From: Allomyces macrogynus ATCC 38327
Lineage: Eukaryota > Blastocladiomycota > Blastocladiomycetes > Blastocladiales > Blastocladiaceae
Assembly (NCBI GenBank): GCA_000151295.1
Contig: GG745387.1
Coordinates: 103,761 to 167,760, forward strand
DNA length: 64,000 nt
Direction of reading: 5' to 3'
How positions within the stretch are numbered: position 1 is the stretch's first letter; every line of letters begins with the position of its first letter. Made by a program: the position numbers and the translations under genes. The notes beneath the pieces are model-generated. The model worked only from the letters and a program-made list of their open reading frames with translations, did no database searches and was not told the DNA's origin. This document shows, piece after piece, positions 35,822 through 46,584 of the stretch.

Positions 35822-37614
35822 ATGGACCACACTGCCACCAGCAGCATGATCACCATCACACACGACTCGTTCATGGCGGCATTGCCCGTCGTGCGCGACG
35901 CGATCGCGAAAGCCGACCTGATAGCGCTCGACTGCGAATTCTCCGGTGCGCTCTCCACCGCATTTTTGGCCACGATCGCCTGCTGTGGCTGACTCTGGCC
36001 AATCCGAAAGCACTCCAGGCATCGACGATCCGCACGCGGCCCCACTCGACCGCCCGCTCTTCTACGACTCGCCCGAGCAGCTCTACCAGAAATCGCGCAA
36101 GATCGTCGCCAAGTACCGCCTTCTCCAACTCGGTCTGTGCTGCCTGACCAAGCGCGCCGGCTCCGACAAGAACGTTTACGACGCGCGCGCATTCGCGTTC
36201 CACCTGTGCCCGCGCGCGCACGCCGACCTCGGGCTCGACTCGACCGTCGTCTTCCAGACGTCGGCGCTGCAGTTCATGGCCAAGAACGGGTACGATTTCG
36301 GGCTCACGCTGGGCCACGGGATCGCACACCTGAGCAGGGCAGACGTGCGGCACGTCGAGGAAGCTGCGTTGCCGTACCCGTTCCAGACGGTGTTTCGGCC
36401 GGCGTTGGGCGAGGCCATGTACGCTTTTCGCTTTTTCGAGTGCGTGTGTGGAGAAATTCGATTCTCACCGAAGCATAAAATGTAGCGCGCAAATCCAGCG
36501 CTTCCTCGCCGACTTCCACGCGACCCCGCTCCCACCTTAGGGCATCAAACCCTGTGACTTGCCCGTCCTCTTACTCGACCGCGCGTCACTCGGTTCCGGT
36601 GACCGCGTCGAACTCGAGCGCCTGTTCGCGGGCCAAGTCGACATTACCGGGTCGTCGACCGACATTCGCCATTTCCGGCTCACCCCACGCACGGGCCGCG
36701 CAGCATCGCACTCTGTCCCGCCCGACGCTGCGCACCGGACGCGGATCGTCAAGGAAGGCACGCTGTTTGGCAAAGTGATTGACGCGCTCGTGTCTTCGAA
36801 AAAGCCGGTGATTGGACATAGTATGTGGTTCGACCTGCTGTTCATCTGGCACGAACTGGTCGACGACTTGCCGCCGACCTTGGCCGAGTTTTGCGCCGCC
36901 GCGCACGTGATGTTCCCGAACGTCGTGGATACCAAGTACTTGGCGCACCGGCTGTTCGGCAACGCGCACGTCGCGCTCAAGAGCCTGTATGCGTGGACGC
37001 CCGGGTCGAACAACGACGGGCCGGGCTCACCGTCCCAAACCGCGTTCCCGTTCGTTTCTGATCCCGATACGCCCATGCCCGACGCGACCGTGCTTCCACC
37101 GCTGCCGACGGTCGCGATCGACGTGCACCACGACCAGTACTTTACGTCGACCGCGTTCCACGACGCCGCCTACGACGCCTACGCGACCGCGTGCGGGTAC
37201 TTGAAACTCGCGCACCATGCGGCGCACGTCGCGCGCGTCTGGCCAACTACCGCTGAAATTCCAGGGGATTGGGCGAATAGCGTGCACTTGCACGACAACG
37301 TATTTTATAACGTGCGGTTGGATGCCGCGGAAGGGCCAGGGCGGCCGCCGGGATTGGGGGAGCGGGACGCGGTGCTGCGCGTGCACGTCAAGGGTGGAAG
37401 GTGTGCGGCGGAGGTGGTGGCGCGGGTCGCAAGCGCGGTAAAGGAGTTTGAGGTGCGGTTTGTGGCGCGCGAAGTGTGGTTTGTGTATGTCGTCGGAATG
37501 GACGATGTGGAGGCGGTGGTGCGGGCGATCGAGTGCGGAGGCGGGCTGGCGGAGAAGCCGGAGGAGGGGCAGGAGAAGTCGGGCGACGCGTGGACGGTGG
37601 TGCGCGTGTGGTGA
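35822..37614 (+). CDS. PARN/CAF1-family DEDDh 3'-5' exonuclease (poly(A)-specific), with in-frame TAG
   Basis: Exons 35,822-35,945, 36,019-36,418 and 36,486-37,614; introns of 73 and 67 bases restore DCEFSG-IDDPH and then IAQIQRFLADFH. The DEDDh residues are present: Asp37 and Glu39 (LDCEFSG), Asp291 (GHSMWFD), His400 and Asp405 (HDAAYDAY). FYDSPEQLYQK and RLLQLGLC are typical of PARN/TOE1-like deadenylases, which trim poly(A) tails from mRNA or small RNAs. A C-terminal RRM-like strand pattern (VRFVAREVWFVYV) follows. The full frame would be 550 codons, but TAG at 36,538-36,540 (codon 193) stops it. That TAG could be a sequencing error, a null allele, or the end of a longer alternative intron (donor GTGTGT at about 36,444, acceptor CCTTAG), which would keep the frame but drop the QIQRFLADF segment. 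Confidence 0.8.
36538..36540 (+). other. In-frame TAG or 3' splice site in the PARN-like gene
   Basis: The TAG sits in TCCCACCTTAGGGC, which is also a good 3' splice acceptor. Sequence on both sides (HATPLPP before, GIKPCDLPVLLLD after) reads as coding in one frame. Confidence 0.7.
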
Positions 37615-37921
37615 GGAGATCTCTGTGGGTGTGGGCCCGTCGGCGTGCCCAGAAATGAAATGAAATGAAAGAAATGTGACGATTTCCCACGTTGCTGTCG
37701 TTGACAAGACGAGCAAATGTCAGGTCAGGCTCATGTGCAGACAGAGGCCTTTGGTCGCCCTGGTGCGGTCAGCCTCCACGACCATCCCCGTCCCCGAACC
37801 TGCGCGACAAGACCAGCGGCACGCCGGCGACAAAGCGCGCGAGTTCCCGCAATATCACGCTCAGCCCGGTTTCTGCACGATGCGCGCGCCAGGGATCCGG
37901 TCCACCAGCGACCCGCACAGC

Positions 37922-38488
37922 ATGACCCATCCAGCATCGAACCCCGCGCATCCATCAGCGGCTGCCGCTCCGCCGCCGCCAACAGGGTGGAAATGTTTTG
38001 GAGACAACAGAGAACATTGGCGAGCAGAACCAGGCGCATCGGCCGATCGATGCGCATGCTGCGGCCGGCCGGCCATTTTTAGAGCTGGGCCCAAGCACAG
38101 TAGCAAGGTGATGCTTCGAGGTCTTGCCGCGTCCGGAAACATTTCTGGTTGCTGCCGTCGCTCTGACTTGCCCGCCGCCGTCGCTGCCTCCTCTTCCGCG
38201 GGCATTGTGCCCGTGCGTCGCTGTCGCGCCATGATCCGCGATGGCGGTCGTGTCCAACGTCCAACTCCATACCATCACGCTGGAGCCAGAACGGCCGACA
38301 GCAAGCAACCAACCACACGCGCGACGCGAGCTCCACCTTTCATTTGCGCAACTTCATTTGCCGATTTGGGACGGCGCCTGACGGCTGATGAAGAAACAAC
38401 GACTGGACCTGAATCGCGCATGGTCGGCTGGGATAGCTCGCGCCTACTCGCGCTCCTTGCACAACGCACCCGCGCGCTCCGCGACTAG
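37922..38488 (+). CDS. Doubtful open frame, 188 aa
   Basis: A + frame from ATG 37,922 to the stop near 38,488 has a Pro/Ala start and a CACCGRP cysteine motif. No family is recognised, and the minus strand has comparably long open frames over the same bases. It lies between the PARN-like gene and the mucin promoter. It may well be non-coding. Confidence 0.15.
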   Translation: MTHPASNPAHPSAAAAPPPPTGWKCFGDNREHWRAEPGASADRCACCGRPAIFRAGPKHSSKVMLRGLAASGNISGCCRRSDLPAAVAASSSAGIVPVRRCRAMIRDGGRVQRPTPYHHAGARTADSKQPTTRATRAPPFICATSFADLGRRLTADEETTTGPESRMVGWDSSRLLALLAQRTRALRD

Positions 38489-38585
38489 CGACGCGCGACG
38501 CCCCAAGTCCACGGCTGGCCAACACGCACGCACGCATGTGCGCGCTGACTTCCATCGGCACGGTCATGGACTCTACACGCGCGCG

Positions 38586-38592
38586 TATATAA
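38586..38592 (+). promoter_or_regulatory. TATA box of the mucin-like gene
   Basis: TATATAA in otherwise GC-rich sequence, 133 bases before ATG 38,719. A pyrimidine-rich stretch (TCTCCTCCTCACTCACTCTC) follows before the start codon, as in many fungal core promoters. Confidence 0.55.
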
Positions 38593-38718
38593 CGCGTCCG
38601 CGTCCCCGCCGCACTGTTCCTGCCCACCATCCGCACACCTCCACTTCCGCTCGCTCGTCGACGACGCGCTTCTCCTCCTCACTCACTCTCACTGCGCTCG
38701 ACGCGCCGCTCCACCACC

Positions 38719-40978
38719 ATGTCCCCGCACGCACCCAGGCGCTCACGCGCGCGCCGCGCCGCGATCCCCACGACTCTCCTGGTTCTCGCCGCCGCGGCGC
38801 TCCTTGCGGCCGCGCCCGCGCACGTGCACGCGGCGCCGCTCGCGCGCCGGTTCCCGACGACCGCCGCCGCTGCCGGTATCGCTGTCGCTGAAGTCCCTGC
38901 TGAGCCCACAACGACAAACTCTGCGGTCTATGTCCCGCCGGCCGCGGCGGCCACCACAGCCACGTCCACGGCCGCGCCGATCGTCGTGCACGAGCCGTGG
39001 GCGACGTATTTACCATAGCAGCAAGCCGGGCACGGTCAATGTGCCGGCGCGCGGCGCCGAGACGACGGCGACTACGCAGGAGGCCGCCTCGTCGACTTTG
39101 GCGGCGCTCGACGCGACCGGCGTGCCGATTTCGAGCCATGCCGCCGGCAGTGCGACAGCGTCGGCGCACGCGACCGCCACGGATTCGGCGTCGGCGGGTG
39201 TGCCGACCGCTGCGCCGCGGGATGACGCCGAGGACGACGAGACGGTGGGTTTGCCGTGGCCGGAAGACGAGACCCAACTGCCTGAAGCGACGACGGTCGT
39301 GACGGAAAGCGCGTCGGTGCGCTCGACGGCGCAAGTGACGCACGCGACGCGCGTGGCCGACGAGACAACGGTGATTGCCAAGCCGACGACCGGGACTGTG
39401 ACCAAGCATTCGACCAAGATTGCCGAGTCGACGGCGATTTTCGAGCGAACCACCACCACCATTGCCGATTCCTCGAGCGCGGCTGCATCGGCGACGACCA
39501 ATCATTCCTCGAGCTCGGCCACGTCGGCGACGGTTCATTCCTCGAGCGCGGCTGCGTCGGTGACGGTTCATTCCTCGAGCGCGGCGGCGTCAGCGACGAC
39601 CAATCATTCCTCGAGCTCGGCCACGTCGGCGACGGCTCATTCCTCGAGCGCGGCTGCGTCGGAAACGGCCGATTCCTCGAGCGCTGTCGCGAGCACGGCC
39701 ACCACCACGCACTCGAGTATCGCCGCGTCGGCGGCGACCATCATCGAGACCCCAATCACGCCGGGCGAGTCGTCGGCCACGTTTGATACAACCCGTGCGA
39801 GCACGGCCACGAGCGTGCCCTCGGCACCAACGGCCGAAACTCTCAGCACAAGTGCGCCGGCATCCACGGCCGAGGCGTCGACTGCAGCCGCTGCCGATTC
39901 CACGACGCCCCACGCGACCAACGGTGCCACGGCGACGCACGACTCGACCAGCAGCGCCGTGTCGACAACATTTGACCGGACGAGCAAGGCCGTGACGTCA
40001 ACGGCGCCCGACTCGACGACGAGCAGTGCCGCCGCCGAGCCCACGAAGCTCTCCGAGTCCACGACGCTCGCCGAAACCGAGACGCTTGACTCGACACTCT
40101 CCACCACGACTGCAACGGCCGACCTGCCCATCACCACGCAATCGGCGTCGCCTTCCTCGTCCTCGACCCACAAGACGCGGCTCGCCACGCAGCCATTTGC
40201 TGCGCAGGGCCAGATTGTCGTGCGCACGATTGTTGGCACGCCCGCGGCGCCCGCATCGACGCTCGTGGTTGAGACGCCCGTGGCCGAGCCGACGCTCATC
40301 GACGCTGCGGCCGCTAAGATTGCGGTGGCGCACGAGATGACGCCGGTGCCGCTCATCGCGGGGTTCCGCGCTGCGGCTGTCGATGAGCCCATGATAACGG
40401 GTGTGCGCGCCGTGGCTGAGCCGGAGCAGACGGTTGCGTCGACCACGGTGGAAAACCAGCCATCGATCGTGGAGTTGACGACGACAAAGACGTGGGTCGC
40501 AGGTGCCGCGGAAACCACGGCGGTCACGAGCGACACGGCGTTCACGACCGAGGCCACGCTCACGACCGACACGGTCTTCTCGTCAGCGACGACGCTAGTG
40601 CCCGAGACCACGGCTGCACCCGAGACCACGGCTGCACCCGAGTCGAGCACCGCCGAGGCCTCGGCGAGCCCGACGCCGGAGGCCACCGTGACGGCGCTCG
40701 AGACGACAACGGTCACACAGCTTCCCTCGTCGACCCACACGACCTCGACAACGTCGGCGCCCGCACCAGCGACGACGATCGAGCTGGCCGGCTCGATCAC
40801 GGCCATTGTCGACGGCAAGCTCGTGGAATTCTCTGGCGTCGCACTCTACTCTGGCGGCCAGCTCAACGTCACGTTCAGCGGGCCCCAGTTCTCAGGTAGC
40901 GCCAAGGGCCGTGTCGTGGGCGCCGGCCAAACGAGCCTGGTGAGTGTGAGTGGGGAAATCGTGTCGGCTAGCTACTAA
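38719..40978 (+). CDS. Secreted Ser/Thr-rich mucin-like protein (one frameshift)
   Basis: ATG 38,719 opens a frame with a basic N-terminus and a strong signal peptide (TTLLVLAAAALLAAAPAHVHA). It hits TAG near 39,016, but the next frame continues from about 39,010 to TAA/40,978. A single extra T in TATTTACC at 39,009-39,011 explains the shift (removal gives ATYYHSSKPGT), so a sequencing error or recent frameshift is likely. The full product is about 750 aa. It is dominated by Ser, Thr and Ala, with a tandem repeat at 39,468-39,690 and two copies of PETTAAPETT. A compact, non-repetitive C-terminal domain (about 65 aa, GSITAIVDGKLVEF to VSGEIVSASY) ends it. No GPI signal or TM helix is seen. It is probably O-glycosylated, at the cell surface or in the matrix. 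The family is unknown. Confidence 0.7.
39468..39690 (+). repeat. Coding tandem repeat, 33/36-base units
   Basis: ATTCCTCGAG recurs at 39,468, 39,504, 39,537, 39,570, 39,606, 39,639 and 39,672, giving 11- or 12-residue units with core HSSSAAAS or HSSSSATS. Unit lengths are multiples of three, so the frame is kept. Alternating unit types suggest past duplication of a two-unit block. Confidence 0.9.
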
Positions 40979-43040
40979 GCAACGCGCCGCGGGTGTGGGC
41001 GCCAGCAATCGTCGCTGATGCTTGATTTGATTCCTTGCACGCTTTGATTTTGCCCTATCGACATAGCGGAGTAGTTTGTTGGATTTGGTTGCGGGGTTTT
41101 TGTTTTCGTTCTTTCGTTATCACTTGGTTTGGCGCGCCATACCAGCCGGCGGCCTCTTGTCTGTACATATCCGCAAGGACTCACAATCAAACGCATCCCT
41201 GGCACCTGTCTCTTGTCGTTGATGGCGCTGCGGGCCGGGAGGGCCGACGCATGTCGGCGATTCCCAGTCTCGATGATGGTGTGGCTCACGATCTGTCGCT
41301 GCAAAACATCAGCGCGCTTCAGAGCCGATCCGGGGGCGACTTACATGACGTGATGATAAAATGATGCACGTACTTCCACAGCAGCACACCGACAATGCGT
41401 CAGTCAAACTCATGAAATTACTTAGATGACCCAGGACTCTTGAAGCGATTCCGGCCTTGGAAAGTCAACGATTTCGCATCTCCTTCCGTGTATGATGCTC
41501 GCATTGTCAGAACGCAGATGAGATTTGCAAAAAGGTGGGCTCCAGAGCGCGCTGCTGCCCGCTGTCACAATGGTCAACAACGGGAATGTGACAAAGTTAT
41601 GCTGCCATAAAGCCTGGAGACCGACAGCCAACTGTCCAACACATGCGCGCGGACCAGACTCTGAGCGGTTGGGCAAAACGTACACTGCTGGTGGAAAAGC
41701 TAGCAGACTCGTTGGCGGTGCCGCCTTTCTTGGTCAATGAATGTCATCCCGCTGCCCAACCAGGATGAGGCCCATATCCCGCGTGGTCATCGTTTGGCCA
41801 TGGCAGTTGGGAGAGCAACCACAGCATCAATCCAGAACAATCTCAAGTCACGACAGCTGAGCCAACTGGCAATCGAAGCGAACAGCGAGCAGTGGCCGCG
41901 GTGCTTGCTCTCCTGCTCGGCACGGCTCCATGCTGGCTGTTTGGAATAGCGACTTGGTTCTTCACGCCAGCTGCTCGGAATGAGTCGCTCCATGCGGCCG
42001 CCACAATGTCGATTGCAGGCGCCTTGCCGCACGTAATTGATTCCAGGTTTCTGCACCCCTTTGACGTTTGGGGCGGCCGCTCCATCACGCCTGTTACAGA
42101 TATGCTTTGCTCTCGTCTCGTGGCAGTCTTTGCCGAAATCGTTTGTTATGATGCGGTTATTCTCACAGATTCCCTCCATTGGATGCAGTGTTCGCCTCTC
42201 GTCCAATGTGATCTCATTCCTCTTCAACGAATGACGCGCCCAGCATCCCATGCACGACGAAATGGCAACATTGCTGCAGGCAAATGCAGGATGCCGGGCT
42301 TGAAAGGATAGGGCCCAGCATTCAGACATGATGTTCGGAGCGCCATGCCTCGCTCCATTTGCTCCTGTCAGCCCTGATCCGCTTCAGAACAGCCCTTGTA
42401 AACGGCTGAGATGTACGTTTTGGGCGTGTTCAAGAAAGTATTTCAATTCGCCAGCTACTCCAGAGTACAGCGAGAGACAATGCTGGCCAGACGAGCAGCA
42501 CTAGCACCAAGTCACTTCGAGTGTACAAGTCTGACTCGCGCGGGTGGTCGCTACACCCCCAATACGCGAAGCCAATATCAGTCAGTCAGCAGCGCCAGGC
42601 AACTCGCCCTTTGCCCTGATCGCCCACGCGGCCGCGGCGTCCCAGGAACAAGCCAAGGAAAGATAAACAAAGAAAGACGACAAACACCGAAGACATAAAA
42701 CTCGACTTCCTCTGGCATCGCACAACCTCTGGCGAAGCGCGGGTGCGTGCCTGACGAGCCCTCCCTGCGCCACGAGCACGCCATCTGCCCCCTACTTCAA
42801 CATGTCCTTTCTGCGAGAGCTCGACGGCAAAACCGGGTGGAGAAGCCGCCGAAACGACCACCGGCACGTCCCACAGTGACTTCGCGCAACTCAGCTTCAT
42901 GCTCTGCTCACTCGCCGTGCAAGGATTCACCCGGAGCGAGCTTATGGCTGTGCGCGCAGGTCAGCGGCCCCGGTCAGCGCAGCTCATTGTTTGAGTCAAA
43001 CCCGCGCTGCCGATCGCGCGTTCCCGCCTTTGATCACCGA
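40979..43040. other. Long intergenic region, no gene called
   Basis: Lower GC than the genes. Open frames at 41,787-42,329 (-, 180 aa from an ATG) and 41,892-42,311 (+, hydrophobic start) overlap each other and match nothing recognised. The region may hold degraded repeats or an unresolved gene. Confidence 0.4.
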
Positions 43041-43049
43041 CTGATCGTG

Positions 43050-43155
43050 GACTGCTCGCCCATGACGAGCCGTGTCAGGACCTTCCCCGCCGTCAACCTC
43101 CTCCTCCTGGACCATGACCTCGTCTTTCACCGCTCGGGAAGGTGGGCCTACAATA
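43050..43155 (+). repeat. Short inverted repeat, copy 1, flanking the S1 nuclease gene
   Basis: Nearly the same about 105 bases occur in reverse complement at 45,818-45,925. Shared blocks include CGAGCCGTGTCAGGACCTTC and CCCCGCCGTCA, and CATGACCTCG with TTTCACYGCTCGGGA. The minus-strand frame is open in this copy and its equivalent in the other (AVKDEVMVQEEEVDGGEG here, AVKGEVMIQEDEADGGEG there), so it may be a duplicated exon. Confidence 0.65.
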
Positions 43156-43481
43156 CTCATAAACCGAAACCGGAGCTAAGTGAGATACACGATGGCTCAT
43201 GAACATTCTTTTCCCGTAGCAATTGGATACTTCGTGTGTCGTGACATTTTACTGCGTTTCGCCAGGGGGGAAAATCAATGATCTCCCACAATTTCAACAT
43301 CTTTGCAAAGACAAGCCTTTCATAACCTTCAAGAATGCGAAACAAGTAAATCATTGCGGCCACATGATGATGCGGGCACGCCAATGGAAGGACATTAAAC
43401 GACATCAAATTCACATGTGCAATGATAAAGCGATGGCCAAACACCATCTAAAGAGCAACACAAGCAAAGTTATCCTCGGTC

Positions 43482-45071
43482 TCAAACTTCCATACCAGCA
43501 AGAACGGCGTCGAGGAGTGCAGCGAGCCGAACCGCACTAAATAGTGTATGCGCGCAGCTCGTCGTCAGTTTGTTGAAGATCAACGTCGCCAAACGTGAGC
43601 GAAAGTGGAATCGTACCCCATGGCGATGGCCTTGCGCGCAATGGGAAGGTTGGTCTCGTGGTATGCGCCGGCCAGGTCCTCCTCAAGGTTTTGCCAGATC
43701 GTGCCGCAGTTGAGCTGGTCCGATTGCTGAGCCCAAAACTCTGGGCAAAGCACGACGGACATGGGCGCAGGGTCGCCAGTCCTGCTCGTCTTGATGGCAC
43801 CGTGATGCGACAGCATGTCCCTGGAAATGTACGAGAGCTCCTCGGAGCGGCCTGGATCCCCCTGGAGCACAAATGCGGGAGAATCATTGATGCCAGGCAT
43901 CGACAGCGGGCATCGCACCCACGACTATCAAATGTCAAGTTCGTGGTTAGTGTCATCTTGCTCAAGTCCGACAGGCCTCAATTGAAGAACAAGCAAAGCT
44001 TCTGTACCAAAACATCGCCCTTCCATGTTGTCGCGAGCTCCATGACCACATCACGCGCAAACGCGTGTTCCGACCCGTAAAACTCATCGTGCATGTGCTT
44101 CTTGAGCATCAGCGTATCCCACACGCCATGCAGGTTGGCGTCGTGACGGTTGAACACGACTTGAACGTCGTTGCCTCCGCGTTCGCGGCCCGAAACGTGC
44201 AGAGGCTGGTGAATGTCTTGCACTACAGCCAGATGGGACACAATTTCCCACCCCTTGGTCAGTACCCAAACCCACAACAAATCAGAGGGAATCAATACGA
44301 CGAACCCAAGTGAACCAAAAACTTGAGCGACTCGACGGCCGTGAACCGCTCACCGAGCGGGATCTCCTGCGGCGGGTTGTCATGGTGCGGCGGCTTGGTC
44401 GGGTGAGGGTCGTGCGAAGCTGTCTGCTCCTCCACACGGCGATCGGCAGGGGGGTCGAGTTGACGACGTGGCGGGCGGTTGGGCATGCGGGTCCGGCCTT
44501 GCGCGTCGACCCACTCGATCCTGGCTGAGCGCAAACCCTCGACGTCGTCTCGCGCGTCCACGGAGCGCCGGGCGAGAGTCGGAATGACCTTGGCGGCGAG
44601 CGTTGCGTTGCGCACGGCCCACGAGAATTCTGCCGCAGTCAAGAGTGGTCAACAGCATGAGTCGCCAAAAATGCAATGACTGCACGCACAATAGAGGGAA
44701 AGAGAATAGACGAACACACCTTGGATCGCCACCGTGATGCAGTCCCCGTTGGGACAATCGCGCGCCGCCACGTACGAGCAAGCATATGGCGGATCGTCGT
44801 GCGTGTCGGCAAAATGCAATGAACCTGTGCCCTTGTACCGCTCTTCGTTCTTGACTTCATCAGCCCAGCTCGAAATCAGCGCGATATTGCCGTCAGCCCC
44901 TGGAAGCAGCTTTTTCAGCGCAAGTCGCGTCTCGGGTCGAATCAACTGCATTGCAACTTGGCCCATGAGCGAATGGCCGACATGACCCCACGCCACAACC
45001 TCGTCCACCGTGGTGAACAACACGGCCACGCCAGCTGCGACAACAGCCAGCCAGAAGGAAGCGTGATACAT
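43482..45071 (-). CDS. Secreted S1/P1-type zinc nuclease
   Basis: Five exons give 417 aa: 44,720-45,071, 44,306-44,629, 44,008-44,222, 43,617-43,924 and 43,482-43,536; introns 90, 83, 83 and 80 bases, all GT..AG and all phase-consistent. A signal peptide (residues 1-27, VVAAGVAVLF core) ends just before Trp28-Gly-His, whose mature N-terminal Trp and following His ligate zinc in this family. Other zinc-site motifs are SSWADEV, LHFADTHDD, QDIHQPLHV, GGNDVQVVF and NLHGVWD. The C-terminal CPEFWAQQSDQLNC and a final RLAALLDAVL helix complete the fold. Exon 2 carries an extra Arg/Pro/His/Asp-rich loop (about residues 150-205). These enzymes cut single-stranded DNA and RNA at acid pH and remove 3' phosphates, outside the cell or in vacuoles. 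All metal ligands appear present. Confidence 0.92.
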
Positions 45072-45240
45072 CGACGCGACTTGAAGTTAAGAAATGTCGA
45101 TCGAGATGGGCGCTTGGTCAATCACTTCGCAAAGGCTACAGAGACGATGCAGAGTACAGTCGAGCAAGGGGGAAACGCGAGCAGAACAGCCGCCGAGACG
45201 ACCAGGCGAAGGAGAGTGCCGGAGAGCGCGTCTGCTCTGT

Positions 45241-45247
45241 TTTTATA
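45241..45247 (-). promoter_or_regulatory. TATA box of the S1 nuclease gene
   Basis: The minus strand reads TATAAAA about 170 bases before the nuclease ATG at 45,071, in GC-rich surroundings. The distance leaves a 5' leader of roughly 140 bases. Confidence 0.45.
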
Positions 45248-45817
45248 GTGCTCAGGAGAGACCGTGGACGCCGTGTAGCCTTCGAAGCGCCATCAATCAA
45301 GTCTGTTGGCCGAACGCGCGTTTGCAGAGAAGGGAACCAGTGGCAGACGCCGCATACATTCTTTTGGTGGCAATCAAATGGCCAGCTTGAGTTGACGTGA
45401 CTTGACAACTTGGGTAGGTCAACTGTTCTCGATACCGCTCACCTGGCACCGCTTACCATTTCAACAAGGGATTCGTAGAGCCCGCCACCATCCATTTCAA
45501 CTGAAATTTCCACCAGCCCAGAGAACCGGATCTCGTTTGGTGCACACCAAGCGTCTGGTGTTGCTTCACATGCTTGGCCCTAAGTATTTTTGGCCCGCAC
45601 GCACCAGTGTTCATTTACACGTGCGTACAGATCATGCCTGATTATGGCTAGTGTGGTCTCTCTGCTTGGCTGGGTGGGCGGGAAAGCTCTGACACAACTT
45701 AAAGATGCAAATGACATCTTTCGTTTTTGGTCGTGCGTACGTGGAACTGAAAATTTGAGTCTTCGCCGACAAATTCTCATTGCAGTGGGGCAGCCAAAAG
45801 GGCGTTGTTGTAGACCT

Positions 45818-45925
45818 ACCGTCCCGAGCAGTGAAAGGCGAGGTCATGATTCAGGAGGATGAGGCTGACGGCGGGGAAGGTCCTGACACGGCTCGTTATG
45901 GACGAGCACTTCAGTGCAGCAAATT
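45818..45925 (-). repeat. Short inverted repeat, copy 2, upstream of the S1 nuclease gene
   Basis: Reverse-complement match of 43,050-43,155. Together the pair brackets the nuclease gene at about 330 bases from its stop and about 750 bases from its start. Similarity stops at both ends without visible target-site duplication. Confidence 0.65.
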
Positions 45926-46584
45926 GCGGGTGTTGATGTGTGGGTGTGAGCGGAACCACGCGAAGGCGCAGAGTGCGGCCAAAGGAGACGGTGTTGCACG
46001 CTCTACACCAAACTTGACCCAGCATCAAATCATGACTTCCTCACTTTGAGTGATTTCTGCACACTTCAAACTTAGCACACATCGAGCGTTGCCTGTTTTG
46101 AGCGTTGAAGCCCTGAACAATGCCTCTGCTCTCCTTGCGGCCTTTATTTACCATGATCCAGGGACACCCGCAAGTGCTGGCGCTATGCGCTCCGCATTGC
46201 TTTTGGCTGAGCGCATGCTTTCACCGTTGAACTGAAGAAGAGCAGGCAGGCGAGTTGCAGGCCAGACTGACTGGCATTGACTTTCCGTCAGAATTCTTGG
46301 CGCCTATAATTGGGAACGTCTCATCACGCGCGGCAGAACATCGTGAATCAAGTACGGCATGAAATGCCCTTCCAGCAGACAGGTGCTGTGTTGAGCGTTG
46401 ACTTGCTGTCGCTTGAAGCACATCCGTTGTTTCTGAGTGACGTTCTGACAAATATGAAATAATGCACTGGAGTTGGAGCTGTTGCTACGTAATGGAGAAC
46501 GTGGCCCATGTCCAGCCAAACCGGAAAGACTACTTCACGCGTCAGTCAGGTGGGGGTACAGTGTATTCGAACCATCAGCCCAGA
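45926..46584. other. Intergenic, no gene seen
   Basis: Between the short repeat and the stop of F-box/LRR copy 2; short open frames only. Confidence 0.45.

Noticed and set aside
39637..40818. 393-codon minus frame opposite the mucin gene
   Set aside because: Val/Ser/Ala-rich antisense of Thr/Ala/Ser codons; the + strand has the signal peptide and repeats.
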